DNA from: an uncultured Clostridia bacterium
Lineage (GTDB): Bacteria > Bacillota > Clostridia > Christensenellales > UBA1242
Direction: 5' to 3'
Assembly (NCBI GenBank): GCA_945921465.1
Contig: CAMEKS010000010.1
Location: forward strand, 1 to 34,640
Length of the DNA stretch: 34,640 nucleotides
Position numbers and translations under genes: made by a program. Shown here piece after piece: positions 20,762 to 29,352 of this stretch (position 1 is the stretch's first letter; each line of letters opens with the position of its first letter). Below the pieces are notes generated by a model. The model was not told where the DNA came from. It was given only the letters and a program-made list of their open reading frames with translations, and did not search any database.

Positions 20762-20938
20762 CTAGGCAAAGAGTCCCTAATAGGATATAATCAATACAGC
20801 AAAAAAGGTCGAGACGAAATTAAAATAATAGTATATAATGTTAGGGTATTAGGTTGAGGGCGAGACAAAGATAACCCAAGAATACAATTAGAGCCTATTG
20901 GTGAGCGTGGTTATATAGAATTAATGCCAATCAAATAA
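20762..20938 (+). pseudogene. Possible degraded coding remnant
   Basis: One frame reads LGKESLIGYNQYSKKGRDEIKIIVYNVRVLG*GRDKDNPRIQLEPIGERGYIELMPIK*; a single in-frame TGA at 20855-20857 interrupts a protein-like C-terminus. No start found. Confidence 0.3.
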
Positions 20939-20950
20939 AGTAGAATGAAC

Positions 20951-20997
20951 AAAAAAATAGATACAATAGTGCATCTTGGTGAATAACTATTGTATCT
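20951..20997. terminator. Terminator of the rplK-rplA transcript (T runs on both strands)
   Basis: AGATACAATAGT (20959-20970) / ACTATTGTATCT (20986-20997), perfect 12 bp, flanked by an A7 run and GTTTTTT. Confidence 0.85.
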
Positions 20998-21016
20998 GTT
21001 TTTTGTAATTAACCTA

Positions 21017-21697
21017 TTATTTGTAGTCTACTCTGATACCAGGTCCCATAGTGCATGCAGCAGTAACAGACTTGATATATGTACCCTTAGCAGCAGCTGG
21101 TTTTGCCTTAACAATTGCATCCATTAATGCATTGAAGTTCTCTACCAATTTCTCTTTACCAAAAGATACTTTACCAATTCTTACGTGAATAATGTTGGTT
21201 TTGTCTAGTCTATATTCTACCTTACCAGCTTTGATATCGTGCAAAGCCTTAGCGATGTCTGTAGTTACAGTACCGCTCTTAGGGTTAGGCATCAAGCCTT
21301 TTGGTCCCAAAATCTTAGCGATTTTGCCTAGTTGTGGCATCATATCAGGGGTGGTTACGACAGCGTCAAAATCCATCCAACCGCCTTGAATTTTAGCAAT
21401 CAACTCTTCTGCACCAACATAGTCAGCGCCAGCCTTCTCAGCGATTGCAACATTGTCGCCCTTAGCAAAAACCAAAACTTTAACAGTTTTACCAGTTCCG
21501 TTAGGAAGTACAACAACGCCTCTAACCTGTTGGTCTGCATTTCTGCCATCTACGCCTAATTTGATATGAAGCTCGACTGTCTCGTCAAATTTTGCTTTAG
21601 CAGTTTTTTCTACTAAATCTAGTGCAGTCTCTACATCGTATAATTTAGTTCTATCGACTAGATTAGCACTCTCAATATACTTTTTACCTCTTTTCAT
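21017..21697 (-). CDS. rplA: 50S ribosomal protein L1
   Basis: [50 protein letters not shown]...[15 protein letters not shown]...[19 protein letters not shown]. Confidence 0.96.
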   Translation of the reverse strand: MKRGKKYIESANLVDRTKLYDVETALDLVEKTAKAKFDETVELHIKLGVDGRNADQQVRGVVVLPNGTGKTVKVLVFAKGDNVAIAEKAGADYVGAEELIAKIQGGWMDFDAVVTTPDMMPQLGKIAKILGPKGLMPNPKSGTVTTDIAKALHDIKAGKVEYRLDKTNIIHVRIGKVSFGKEKLVENFNALMDAIVKAKPAAAKGTYIKSVTAACTMGPGIRVDYK

Positions 21698-21769
21698 AAT
21701 TTCTCCTTCGTGGTACATCGAATAAAATGTAATATAGATTTTTTATTCTCCCACATTAACTTTGTAATC

Positions 21770-22198
21770 TTATTCGGTTACAGTAATGCCCATACTCTTG
21801 CAAGAACCCTCGATCATACTCATAGCACTCTCGATGCTGCTTGCATTTAAGTCTGGCATTTTAGTTTCAGCAATTTTCTTGATTTGTGCCTTAGTGATAG
21901 TAGCAACTTTGTTCTTTCTAGGGTTAGCAGAACCGCTTTCGATACCTAACTCTTTCTTGATCAAAACTGCTGCTGGTGGAGTCTTAAGCACAAAAGTAAA
22001 ACTTCTGTCGGCATAGATAGTAATAACAACTGGAATTGTCAAACCTGCTTGAGCTGCAGTTTTCTCATTGAACTCCTTTGTGAATGCTGGAATGTTAATT
22101 CCGTGAGGTCCCAACATAGATCCTACTGGAGGTGCTGGGGTTGCTTTACCTGCTGGTAATTGTAGTTTTACTATTGCATTAACTTTCTTATCTGCCAT
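21770..22198 (-). CDS. rplK: 50S ribosomal protein L11
   Basis: [44 protein letters not shown]...; start at 22198 after GGAGGAG. Confidence 0.97.
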   Translation of the reverse strand: MADKKVNAIVKLQLPAGKATPAPPVGSMLGPHGINIPAFTKEFNEKTAAQAGLTIPVVITIYADRSFTFVLKTPPAAVLIKKELGIESGSANPRKNKVATITKAQIKKIAETKMPDLNASSIESAMSMIEGSCKSMGITVTE

Positions 22199-22292
22199 AG
22201 TTTTCTCCTCCTGCCAATTTAGTGGCAATTTGTGGTATAAACAAAATGCATTACAATAGATTTACATTTCTCCCACTATTTTGCTATTTTTA

Positions 22293-22310
22293 CAGAGGAA
22301 TTATCCTCTG
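22293..22310. repeat. Short perfect hairpin beside the cloverleaf element
   Basis: CAGAGGA (22293-22299) ATTA TCCTCTG (22304-22310). Confidence 0.6.
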
Positions 22311-22332
22311 GAACAGCCCATATGCTTCTTGC

Positions 22333-22432
22333 GGCGGCGAGCCTGCCGGCACGCATAGCGTGCGTGGCTGCGTCCCATCAAATTATGGGACGGGCAGCGT
22401 GTCAGCCCGCTGACACGCTTGTGCTCGCCGCC
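22333..22432. repeat. GC-rich cloverleaf-like (four-way junction) palindromic element between nusG and rplK
   Basis: Outer stem GGCGGCGAGC (22333-22342) / GCTCGCCGCC (22423-22432). Inner hairpins GCACGC-ATA-GCGTGC (22349-22363), CGTCCCAT-CAAATT-ATGGGACG (22371-22392) and GCGTGTCAGC-CC-GCTGACACGC (22397-22418). Strikingly GC-rich in an AT-rich context. Confidence 0.7.
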
Positions 22433-22560
22433 CTGCCATATATCGTACAAATAATTGTAGATGCTATCATCTTTAATACAATTATAAGTATAATATTTTC
22501 TGATTGTATCTGTTTGTATAGGTCTTTGCCTAACTCAATACAATTACAAGAACGGCTATT

Positions 22561-22641
22561 GCCAAGTGCTTAGATTTGACACATAATTCGCCCAATATCC
22601 AAATCTATCCACTTGGCTATCATTCCCAAAATATATTGGGC
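22561..22641 (-). ncRNA. Candidate structured RNA segment (H-type pseudoknot or two mutually exclusive hairpins) just 3' of nusG
   Basis: Stem A GCCAAGTGctTAGATTTG (22561-22578) / CAAATCTAtcCACTTGGC (22600-22617), 16/18 paired. Stem B GCCCAATAT (22590-22598, in the loop of A) / ATATTGGGC (22633-22641), 9 bp. Confidence 0.45.
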
Positions 22642-22653
22642 AAATCAAATTAA

Positions 22654-23418
22654 TTATTTAACTTCTTTTACTTGATCTAGCGATACATCTACTGGTGTCT
22701 CTCTGCCAAACATCTCTACTATCACACGACACTTGTTAGTCTTGTCATCAATAGACATTACTTTGCCAACAAAACCTGCCAATGCACCATCTAATATCTC
22801 TACCGTATCCCCTACATTAAGATTGATATTGACTACTGCCACTTTCTCTAGATGCATTTTTCTAATTTCCTCTTCGGTCAAATGCAATGGTCTACCTTTT
22901 GGTCCAACAAAGCCAGTTATGCCACGTGTTCGAGTTACAGCATGCCAAATATCGTCACCATAGTTCATCTTGACCAAAATATATCCTGGCATTAATTTAC
23001 GTGTTACCAATTTGCGTTTACCATCTTTCTCCTCTACAACATCTTCCATAGGGATAACGATGTCAAATATACGAAGATTAAGATTGTATTTTGCCCTAAC
23101 TATCTCTAAGTTTTCTTTGGCAACATTTTCATAACCAGAGAATGTGTGCAGAACATACCATTTTGCATCTTTCTTGGCTTCTTCTATAGCCTTCTCTTCT
23201 TCGGTTAATTCTCTTGACTCTTCGGTAGTTTCGGCAGTTTTGCTCTCCGATTCGGCCTCGTTGTTATCGATACTAGCAGTAGTCACTTCAGCCTCTGTAG
23301 TAGGCTCTTCCGCACTCTCATTTATGGCCGTATTTGGGGCAACTTCGTTTGCTTCGCTAGTTAGAATATCTTCTTTGTTCTCTTCTATCATAAATTCTCT
23401 TTTAGTGGCTGCAAGCAT
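22654..23418 (-). CDS. nusG: Transcription termination/antitermination factor NusG with acidic N-terminal extension
   Basis: KWYVLHTFSGYENVAKENLE...RKLMPGYILVKM...VTRTRGITGFVG...KOW region VGDTVEILDGALAGFVGKV. Start either 23418 or 23391 (MIEENKED). Confidence 0.94.
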   Translation of the reverse strand: MLAATKREFMIEENKEDILTSEANEVAPNTAINESAEEPTTEAEVTTASIDNNEAESESKTAETTEESRELTEEEKAIEEAKKDAKWYVLHTFSGYENVAKENLEIVRAKYNLNLRIFDIVIPMEDVVEEKDGKRKLVTRKLMPGYILVKMNYGDDIWHAVTRTRGITGFVGPKGRPLHLTEEEIRKMHLEKVAVVNINLNVGDTVEILDGALAGFVGKVMSIDDKTNKCRVIVEMFGRETPVDVSLDQVKEVK

Positions 23419-23577
23419 TTGCTCCGCCTAATCCTTTTGTTAGATTTTGTTCAGTTAACTTATTTATAGTCTTAATAATGTGATTTATTTGTCACAAATC
23501 GCCTAGGCACAATATTTAATTCGGTGTCTAAGGCATTAAGATTGCCTCCACATGCGTGAATACAATTTTAATATATA

Positions 23578-23940
23578 TTAGCCCATCAACAAGCCAAACA
23601 ACCAGAAGAATAACCTATCGGCACCAAACAACAACAGTGTGCATACAGTAACAACTAACAAAACCACACAAGTGTTCTTAACAACTTTGCCGAAAGTTGG
23701 CCAAGATACTTTCTTTAACTCGCTATATAATTCTTTGGATTTCTGACCAATGCTTTTCTTGTCTTTATTTTTCTTAGACTTTTTAGCGTCTTTCTTGCTA
23801 TTTTTATCGTCTTTGGCATCTTTGTTAGTAGCTTTGGTATCTGCAGCAGCCTTGGTCTCGACCTTTGAATCCTCTACTTTCTCTTCTACTAGATTAGTCC
23901 CTTCCACTGCCTCAATATTTTTCTTATCTTTTTTTGCCAT
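23578..23940 (-). CDS. secE: Preprotein translocase subunit SecE
   Basis: SKELYSELKKVSWPTFGKVVKNTCVVLLVVTVCTLLLFGADRLFFWL after a Lys/Asp/Glu-rich N-terminal extension. Confidence 0.93.
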   Translation of the reverse strand: MAKKDKKNIEAVEGTNLVEEKVEDSKVETKAAADTKATNKDAKDDKNSKKDAKKSKKNKDKKSIGQKSKELYSELKKVSWPTFGKVVKNTCVVLLVVTVCTLLLFGADRLFFWLFGLLMG

Positions 23941-23971
23941 TTATAGACTCCTTAATAATTATTAAATGGTA

Positions 23972-24121
23972 CTATTTAGTCTCTTTATGAGCAGTATGCT
24001 TCTTGCAAAAACTACAATACTTATTTACAGTGATTCTATCAGGATCATTTTTCTTGTTTTTCTCAGTAGTGTAATTTCTTCTTTTACATTCTGTGCACTC
24101 TAATGTAATAGTTTCTCTCAT
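23972..24121 (-). CDS. rpmG: 50S ribosomal protein L33
   Basis: Not in the ORF track (49 aa). Reads [49 protein letters not shown]; four Cys in two CxxC motifs; immediately upstream of secE. Confidence 0.95.
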   Translation of the reverse strand: MRETITLECTECKRRNYTTEKNKKNDPDRITVNKYCSFCKKHTAHKETK

Positions 24122-24194
24122 GGTTAATTACTCCTTATTATTTAGTCGATAGCAATTCTATCATAACATTATACAATTGTCAATATAAATCTCA

Positions 24195-24218
24195 ACAAAA
24201 AAAAGGCTCAAAGACCTT
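24195..24218 (-). terminator. Rho-independent terminator downstream of the divIVA-like gene
   Basis: On the minus strand AAGG-T-CT-TTG-AG-CCTT followed by a T8 run. Confidence 0.55.
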
Positions 24219-24392
24219 CTTTATATATCAATTGTATACACAATATAACACATTATGCCTCAAATGTAAAGTGTTTTGGTAACTAATAATAAAAATACTT
24301 GTAAATTTGCACATCTTTTGCATTATAATACATCAATTTGTAATATCCAACACCCATTAGCGATGCAACAATATTTAATGATTGGTCAATAA

Positions 24393-25217
24393 TTAATTGT
24401 CTAACAAATCAAATGCCTTCATTATCTCATCCAAGTCTTCCTTAGGGTTAAGGATGGCCTCCATATCAAAAGCCTCATCATCGCCGACTTGACCGGTTAT
24501 ATTTTTGAAATATGCGTTATTTTCAGGCAGATTATCGTCACTAAGTACACTTGCAGTGGCCAAACCCAATTTGTTGGTTATATTATTAAATCTACGGTTA
24601 ATGTTAAGTAGCCTTGCGTTCTCTTTCTTGGTATCGTCCTTCATAGCGTCTACCACCTTGTCTGACTGTTTTGCAGCTTTGGTACTAGATGCATAAGAAT
24701 TAGTAACCAAGTAATCCATTCGGTTAAGCAAATTCTTTATGTAATTACCACTATTTTTCTTTAGATCGTCTTTAATTGAGTCATCATCGTCTTTGCGTTC
24801 CATATTCTCATTCTGCTCAATTATCCTAGTCAAATCATTCTCAAATTCTTGTATAGACACTCCGAATTTCCCATTCTTAATTTCCATAAGACTATCCGAA
24901 TCTAGCATATCCATAATCTCTTGCCAACGAGTATACATCAGCCTAATTCGCCTTACTTCTAATTCAAAAATTTTGTTAGAGCTCTTCTCGACCTGCTCAC
25001 TTCGCTCTACTGCAAAAAGCAGAGCACGCTCAACTTCGTCCTCTCTGATTTTAATTTCTTTTAAGTTATTTTCCAAAATCAAATTTTCGCTTAACAAAGC
25101 CGAAATTCGATTTTTTTGTTCATTTAATCGGTTCTCGTATTTTAGCACCAATTTGTCTATATATTCATCTACTTGTGACACACAATAGCCATTTTTCTCT
25201 ATATCAAATTTTGCCAT
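24393..25217 (-). CDS. DivIVA-domain coiled-coil protein
   Basis: N-terminus MAKFDIEKNGYCVSQVDEYIDKLVLKYENRLNEQ matches the DivIVA/GpsB N-terminal pattern, followed by a coiled coil. Confidence 0.7.
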   Translation of the reverse strand: MAKFDIEKNGYCVSQVDEYIDKLVLKYENRLNEQKNRISALLSENLILENNLKEIKIREDEVERALLFAVERSEQVEKSSNKIFELEVRRIRLMYTRWQEIMDMLDSDSLMEIKNGKFGVSIQEFENDLTRIIEQNENMERKDDDDSIKDDLKKNSGNYIKNLLNRMDYLVTNSYASSTKAAKQSDKVVDAMKDDTKKENARLLNINRRFNNITNKLGLATASVLSDDNLPENNAYFKNITGQVGDDEAFDMEAILNPKEDLDEIMKAFDLLDN

Positions 25218-25462
25218 AATACTCCTTTATATTACTTCTAAATACCCAAATATATACTGCTATTTAATAGTTTATTTCGCTTGTTTTACTGACTTATTAT
25301 ATTTAATTGAATTCAATCTTCCCAACCACTCACACATTCTTTTAGGCTTTAGAAAATATTATAGTTTTGTTAATTAATTCAATAATTATTGTCCGATGGC
25401 ATTAATTCAATGTCGTTATCCACAACAACTAATCAATTGTGTATAATTCAAATATACGTCCT

Positions 25463-25849
25463 TTACAACAAAGTAAATAATAATAACGCCACACAACCTG
25501 CTAGGCTAATCGCTATACCAAATCTAATCATATACATTTGTCTATATCTAACGAATACAATTAGTTGCACCAAGCCCGCCAGTATCAAAAATACACCCCA
25601 GTATTTTGCAAATAAAACATCCAAATTGTCAATTAGACACATAACCAGCACAAAGTAACTGGCAAATAGTAGTGCAAAATATAGCATAGGCTCTTGACGA
25701 TATTGCAAGTATTTGGTCATCAAAATTATAGTTATCCCCAACAGGAATGCAGGCACCCATTTATAGCCTTGCCCCAAACATACGACATACACTACAAATG
25801 CTATAATTACACTAATATTAACAATTATCTGAATGGATATTTTCCTCAA
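25463..25849 (-). CDS. Small integral membrane protein
   Basis: Four hydrophobic segments; begins 6 nt after the lgt stop. Confidence 0.65.
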   Translation of the reverse strand: MRKISIQIIVNISVIIAFVVYVVCLGQGYKWVPAFLLGITIILMTKYLQYRQEPMLYFALLFASYFVLVMCLIDNLDVLFAKYWGVFLILAGLVQLIVFVRYRQMYMIRFGIAISLAGCVALLLFTLL

Positions 25850-25855
25850 TTACAA

Positions 25856-26710
25856 TTACTTCTGCTCACTTTTCTTGCTGCCTCTGATGGCAATAATGCA
25901 TATACCTATTGTGCCCAAAATTACAAGAATTAAACTAAGCCACTTAGAAACCGCCGCACCTCCAGTCGTTGCCAATTGTGCCGAAGGATCACGAAAACTC
26001 TCAGTAAAATACCTAACAATTCCATAATAGAATAGGTATCCCGACGTCACCAGTCCAGTACTTTTGAATTTCCTTAAAATATATGCCAGCAAGAAGAATC
26101 CACCTACACACAGCACGCTCTCCCAGAAGAATGTAGCAAGATGCCATCCGCCATGAACATAGTATGCAATAGGAAACCACTGCACGGCCTTGTTAGTCAC
26201 CTCCAGCCCATAGCAACAGCCTGCAGTAAAGCAACCAATTCTTCCAATTGCTTGACCCAACAGTAGCACAGGAGCCACAATATCCATCGTTTTTAAGATA
26301 TTTACTTTTTTAATTAAGCAACAAGCAATTAAGCCCAATGCACCGCCAATTATACCACCATATACAGCCAGCCCACCCTTGGTGATGTCGAAAAAAATGT
26401 TCCAAGCATTATCAAAAATGCAATAATACAATCTTGCACCAATTAGACTACTAGGGAACACCCACCAAATTAGGTCATAAGGCAAATCTTCATTTAAGTC
26501 TCTATATTTAGTATATTTTATAGCAAATGCCAAAGCGATTAAGAATGCCAAGCCTATTAAGGCTCCGTACCAGCTGACGCCAACTCCGGCAAATTTCAAT
26601 ATCAGAAAAACAGCCAAGCAACCGCACGCTATAGCCAATGCTATCAGGCTCTTCCTTATATTAAATTCCGCACCTGCTATACAAAAAGTATCTTTGGAGT
26701 ATTTTCGCAT
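25856..26710 (-). CDS. lgt: Prolipoprotein diacylglyceryl transferase
   Basis: Multi-TM; GGLAVYGGIIGGALG and GQAIGRIGCFTAGCCYG Lgt signatures. The track starts at 26761; ATG 26710 with SD AAGGAA is an alternative. Confidence 0.85.
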   Translation of the reverse strand: MRKYSKDTFCIAGAEFNIRKSLIALAIACGCLAVFLILKFAGVGVSWYGALIGLAFLIALAFAIKYTKYRDLNEDLPYDLIWWVFPSSLIGARLYYCIFDNAWNIFFDITKGGLAVYGGIIGGALGLIACCLIKKVNILKTMDIVAPVLLLGQAIGRIGCFTAGCCYGLEVTNKAVQWFPIAYYVHGGWHLATFFWESVLCVGGFFLLAYILRKFKSTGLVTSGYLFYYGIVRYFTESFRDPSAQLATTGGAAVSKWLSLILVILGTIGICIIAIRGSKKSEQK

Positions 26711-27203
26711 ATTATCATTCCTTATATGTATTCGATATTTATCATAAAATAATTCAAACAAAATTATAATAACTGCTATAATGCAGTAGTTATTGTTTTA
26801 TTTCAATATTACAAAGTAGTATACAATATCATCCTACTATTAGTCAAACAAAGTGCCCGTTATTTGCAACAATTATAACCAAAAACATCTACATTTTTTG
26901 CACATCACTAACTGTAAATTTCTATAATACAATCCATATTTGAATGAATTATTGCAATGCTTATTTGCCTACAAGAGAAACATTGCCTATGCCAAGATAT
27001 AGCAAAAACTGAATTAGAGTAAAATATGTCAAATTATACAATTAATAGTTAATATTTTATCCTCTACAGTCAACTATACATATATAACAATGAGTTTTTA
27101 TTAATATTTTGGATATTTGTTATTGTAATTGACTACGTATAGACGCTTTATTTGTCAAATTTCTTAAATTATATTTCCAATTCTAAAATAGCAATTATAG
27201 AAA

Positions 27204-27240
27204 AATCACTCAGTAGGATGAATGTCTTATCTGAGTGATT
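27204..27240 (-). terminator. Rho-independent terminator downstream of the 701-aa gene
   Basis: AATCACTCAG (27204-27213) / CTGAGTGATT (27231-27240), perfect 10 bp; T run on the minus strand. Confidence 0.8.
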
Positions 27241-27246
27241 ATCTTA

Positions 27247-29352
27247 TTATTTATTTTTCAATTGATTAAGTTTATCTAATGACGACTGCAAACTCTTTTT
27301 CTGTTCATTAAGTGTCTTCATTTGACCTTTTAATTTCTTATTAAGGTCTTCTAGTTTATCAATATTGGTTTGCATTTTGCCAGCCAACTTCTGCTGCTCT
27401 TCTTGATTATTCGCATTTGCTATATCATTGGCAATTTTGTCAAAGTCAATATTCTCTAGTGCAGCCTCTGGTTTGATTGCATTGGCAACATTTTCTTCTT
27501 GCTTTGGCTGTGCAGCAGGCGTAGATGGTCTAATTGCATTATTTTCCGAATTCGCTTTGGCTTTATCCTTTGGCTCTGCAGCAGGTGTAGTCGCCACTTC
27601 AGACTTAGCCACAGCCACATTGGCTTGGATATCTTCGGCTTTTGCTTTTAAGTTCTCATTATCTCTCGCAATAGACTTGCCTTGACGTTCTAGTAAGCTT
27701 ACTTTCTCATTAGCAGTTGCTAATTGCTCCTCAGCACGCAACAACTTCAGACGCAACTCTTCTGCTTCGGCATATTCTTTGTATTCTTGCTTGGTGTTAG
27801 CAAGAGATACTCTTCGTCTAAATTCTTCAGATCCAAAGTATTCCTTAACACTATCTATTGATTCGATTTGGGCAAGTTTTAGTCCCAACTCTTTTTCCAA
27901 ATTTTTCAATTGATTATTCTTAGCATTAATCTCAACTTCAAATGATGCTATCTTCTGCCTCATATTCTCTATTTCGTCGGACATAACGGCTTTTTGGGCC
28001 TCCATTTCCTTGAAATGCGGTTCATTTTGCTTATTTACGATATCATTAATCAGACCATAAATTTTATTAGAATATGCTTTGCCTTCTGACAACATTATCT
28101 TCTCTAATTTCGACTTCCTGTTGTTAATCTCTTCGTCAATAGCGTCCAACTCTTCTTGCAATTCGGCTTGTTGCTTCTTAAATCTTGCTTCGCTTAATTG
28201 GTGATCTTTTTCCAATTGTTGCAATTTTCGTTGTTCTTCGTCATAACGCTTCTTCAGATAGTTAGCCTCTATCTTAACCGATGTAGCATTAAGCTGTTCG
28301 GTTATCTGATTCATACTCTCTCTTATAGTCTGTGCTTTTCGCTCAAAATCCTTAGTTACATCATCAAAGTTCTTAGAATAGTTGGCTATTTCTTGTTCTT
28401 TGCTGGTTCGTCTCTCAACTAAGTTACGTTTGATATTAAAATATTTCTCACTCTCTTGCATAGCACGCTCTAGTAGTATTGAGCCCTCTACGCCAAGCGC
28501 ATCGAAGTCATATTTCTCAAACTCTTGATTATTAAGCGCCTCTTCTTCCTTGGCTTTTTGTTCCTGAATGGCTTTCTTATCAAGATATTCTTGTAATACA
28601 GATATGCCGTCTTTGATCTCTTTTGGAGTAAATAAGATTTCATAATCAATATAAGGAGGCATTGTGGTACAAGCCTTGTTGACATAACCTTGGAATTCTC
28701 TGTACTCGTAGAACAAATCATTGGTAAACGATGCATAACTAGACTCAAATAATGCTATAACCAAATGACCTAATAATAGTAAAACTGCTGGCAAGAAAGT
28801 TACATCGAACACAGATCTTAGAATAATTGTGTGAGTGGCAATTTCATTAAGGTCCACATCGCTATAATTAGCAAACACCCTTGAGAACATAAGTACGCCA
28901 ATAATCAATGCAGCAGCCACAAACAAGTTGCGACAAATTCTAATACTAGTCTTATATCCGCTCGCTTTCGTTGGGTGATCTATCACAGTCTCAGTATTCA
29001 TATACTCACTAGGCAATTTATCTCGATTAAGCATATACTCTTGCCAACTGTGTCTTAATGCTTTTGGTGCAGACTTCATCTTAGAATTAAGGTTGACCAA
29101 ATTCTCTTCGTTAATATAAGGATTTTTCCTTAAATAAGCATTAATTCCTTTGATACTCTTCATCAATTTCTTCTCGTAGGTTACCGACTTGGCTATAGTA
29201 ATTGCTAGAGTTATCAGCACAAAAACACCAAGGGTTACAAACAGCATAACCGACTCATCCAAGCCCTTGGCAATATTGTACAAGAAATTTATAAATTTGC
29301 CGTATATGGTAGTATCACTGAAGAATTGATTTTCTAACAACATTGTAATCAT
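27247..29352 (-). CDS. Membrane protein with about three N-terminal TM segments and a long cytoplasmic coiled coil
   Basis: TMs near VMLFVTLGVFVLITLAITIA, LFVAAALIIGVLMFS and DVTFLPAVLLLLGHLVIALF, then ~400 aa of coiled coil and an Ala/Pro/Glu-rich linker. Confidence 0.75.
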   Translation of the reverse strand: MITMLLENQFFSDTTIYGKFINFLYNIAKGLDESVMLFVTLGVFVLITLAITIAKSVTYEKKLMKSIKGINAYLRKNPYINEENLVNLNSKMKSAPKALRHSWQEYMLNRDKLPSEYMNTETVIDHPTKASGYKTSIRICRNLFVAAALIIGVLMFSRVFANYSDVDLNEIATHTIILRSVFDVTFLPAVLLLLGHLVIALFESSYASFTNDLFYEYREFQGYVNKACTTMPPYIDYEILFTPKEIKDGISVLQEYLDKKAIQEQKAKEEEALNNQEFEKYDFDALGVEGSILLERAMQESEKYFNIKRNLVERRTSKEQEIANYSKNFDDVTKDFERKAQTIRESMNQITEQLNATSVKIEANYLKKRYDEEQRKLQQLEKDHQLSEARFKKQQAELQEELDAIDEEINNRKSKLEKIMLSEGKAYSNKIYGLINDIVNKQNEPHFKEMEAQKAVMSDEIENMRQKIASFEVEINAKNNQLKNLEKELGLKLAQIESIDSVKEYFGSEEFRRRVSLANTKQEYKEYAEAEELRLKLLRAEEQLATANEKVSLLERQGKSIARDNENLKAKAEDIQANVAVAKSEVATTPAAEPKDKAKANSENNAIRPSTPAAQPKQEENVANAIKPEAALENIDFDKIANDIANANNQEEQQKLAGKMQTNIDKLEDLNKKLKGQMKTLNEQKKSLQSSLDKLNQLKNK

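Noticed and set aside
20855-20857. UGA recoding as a sense codon
   Set aside because: All major ORFs are full length without internal TGA, and the ZIP transporter appears to use TGA as its stop; a single remnant is better read as a pseudogene.
22222-22573. Plus-strand ORFs (63 and 83 aa) across the GC-rich cloverleaf element
   Set aside because: Antisense to the ribosomal operon, no convincing SD, and the apparent coding is explained by stop-poor GC-rich palindromes.
22293-22641. Possible tmRNA or RNase P RNA in the nusG-rplK spacer, because it combines a pseudoknot with several helices
   Set aside because: No tRNA-like T-arm, no tag peptide ORF, and none of the conserved RNase P sequences seen by eye on the minus strand; a covariance-model scan would settle it.
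27247-29352. Zorya-type defence system
   Set aside because: Only a loose architectural resemblance; no ZorB/C/D/E-like gene in the window.
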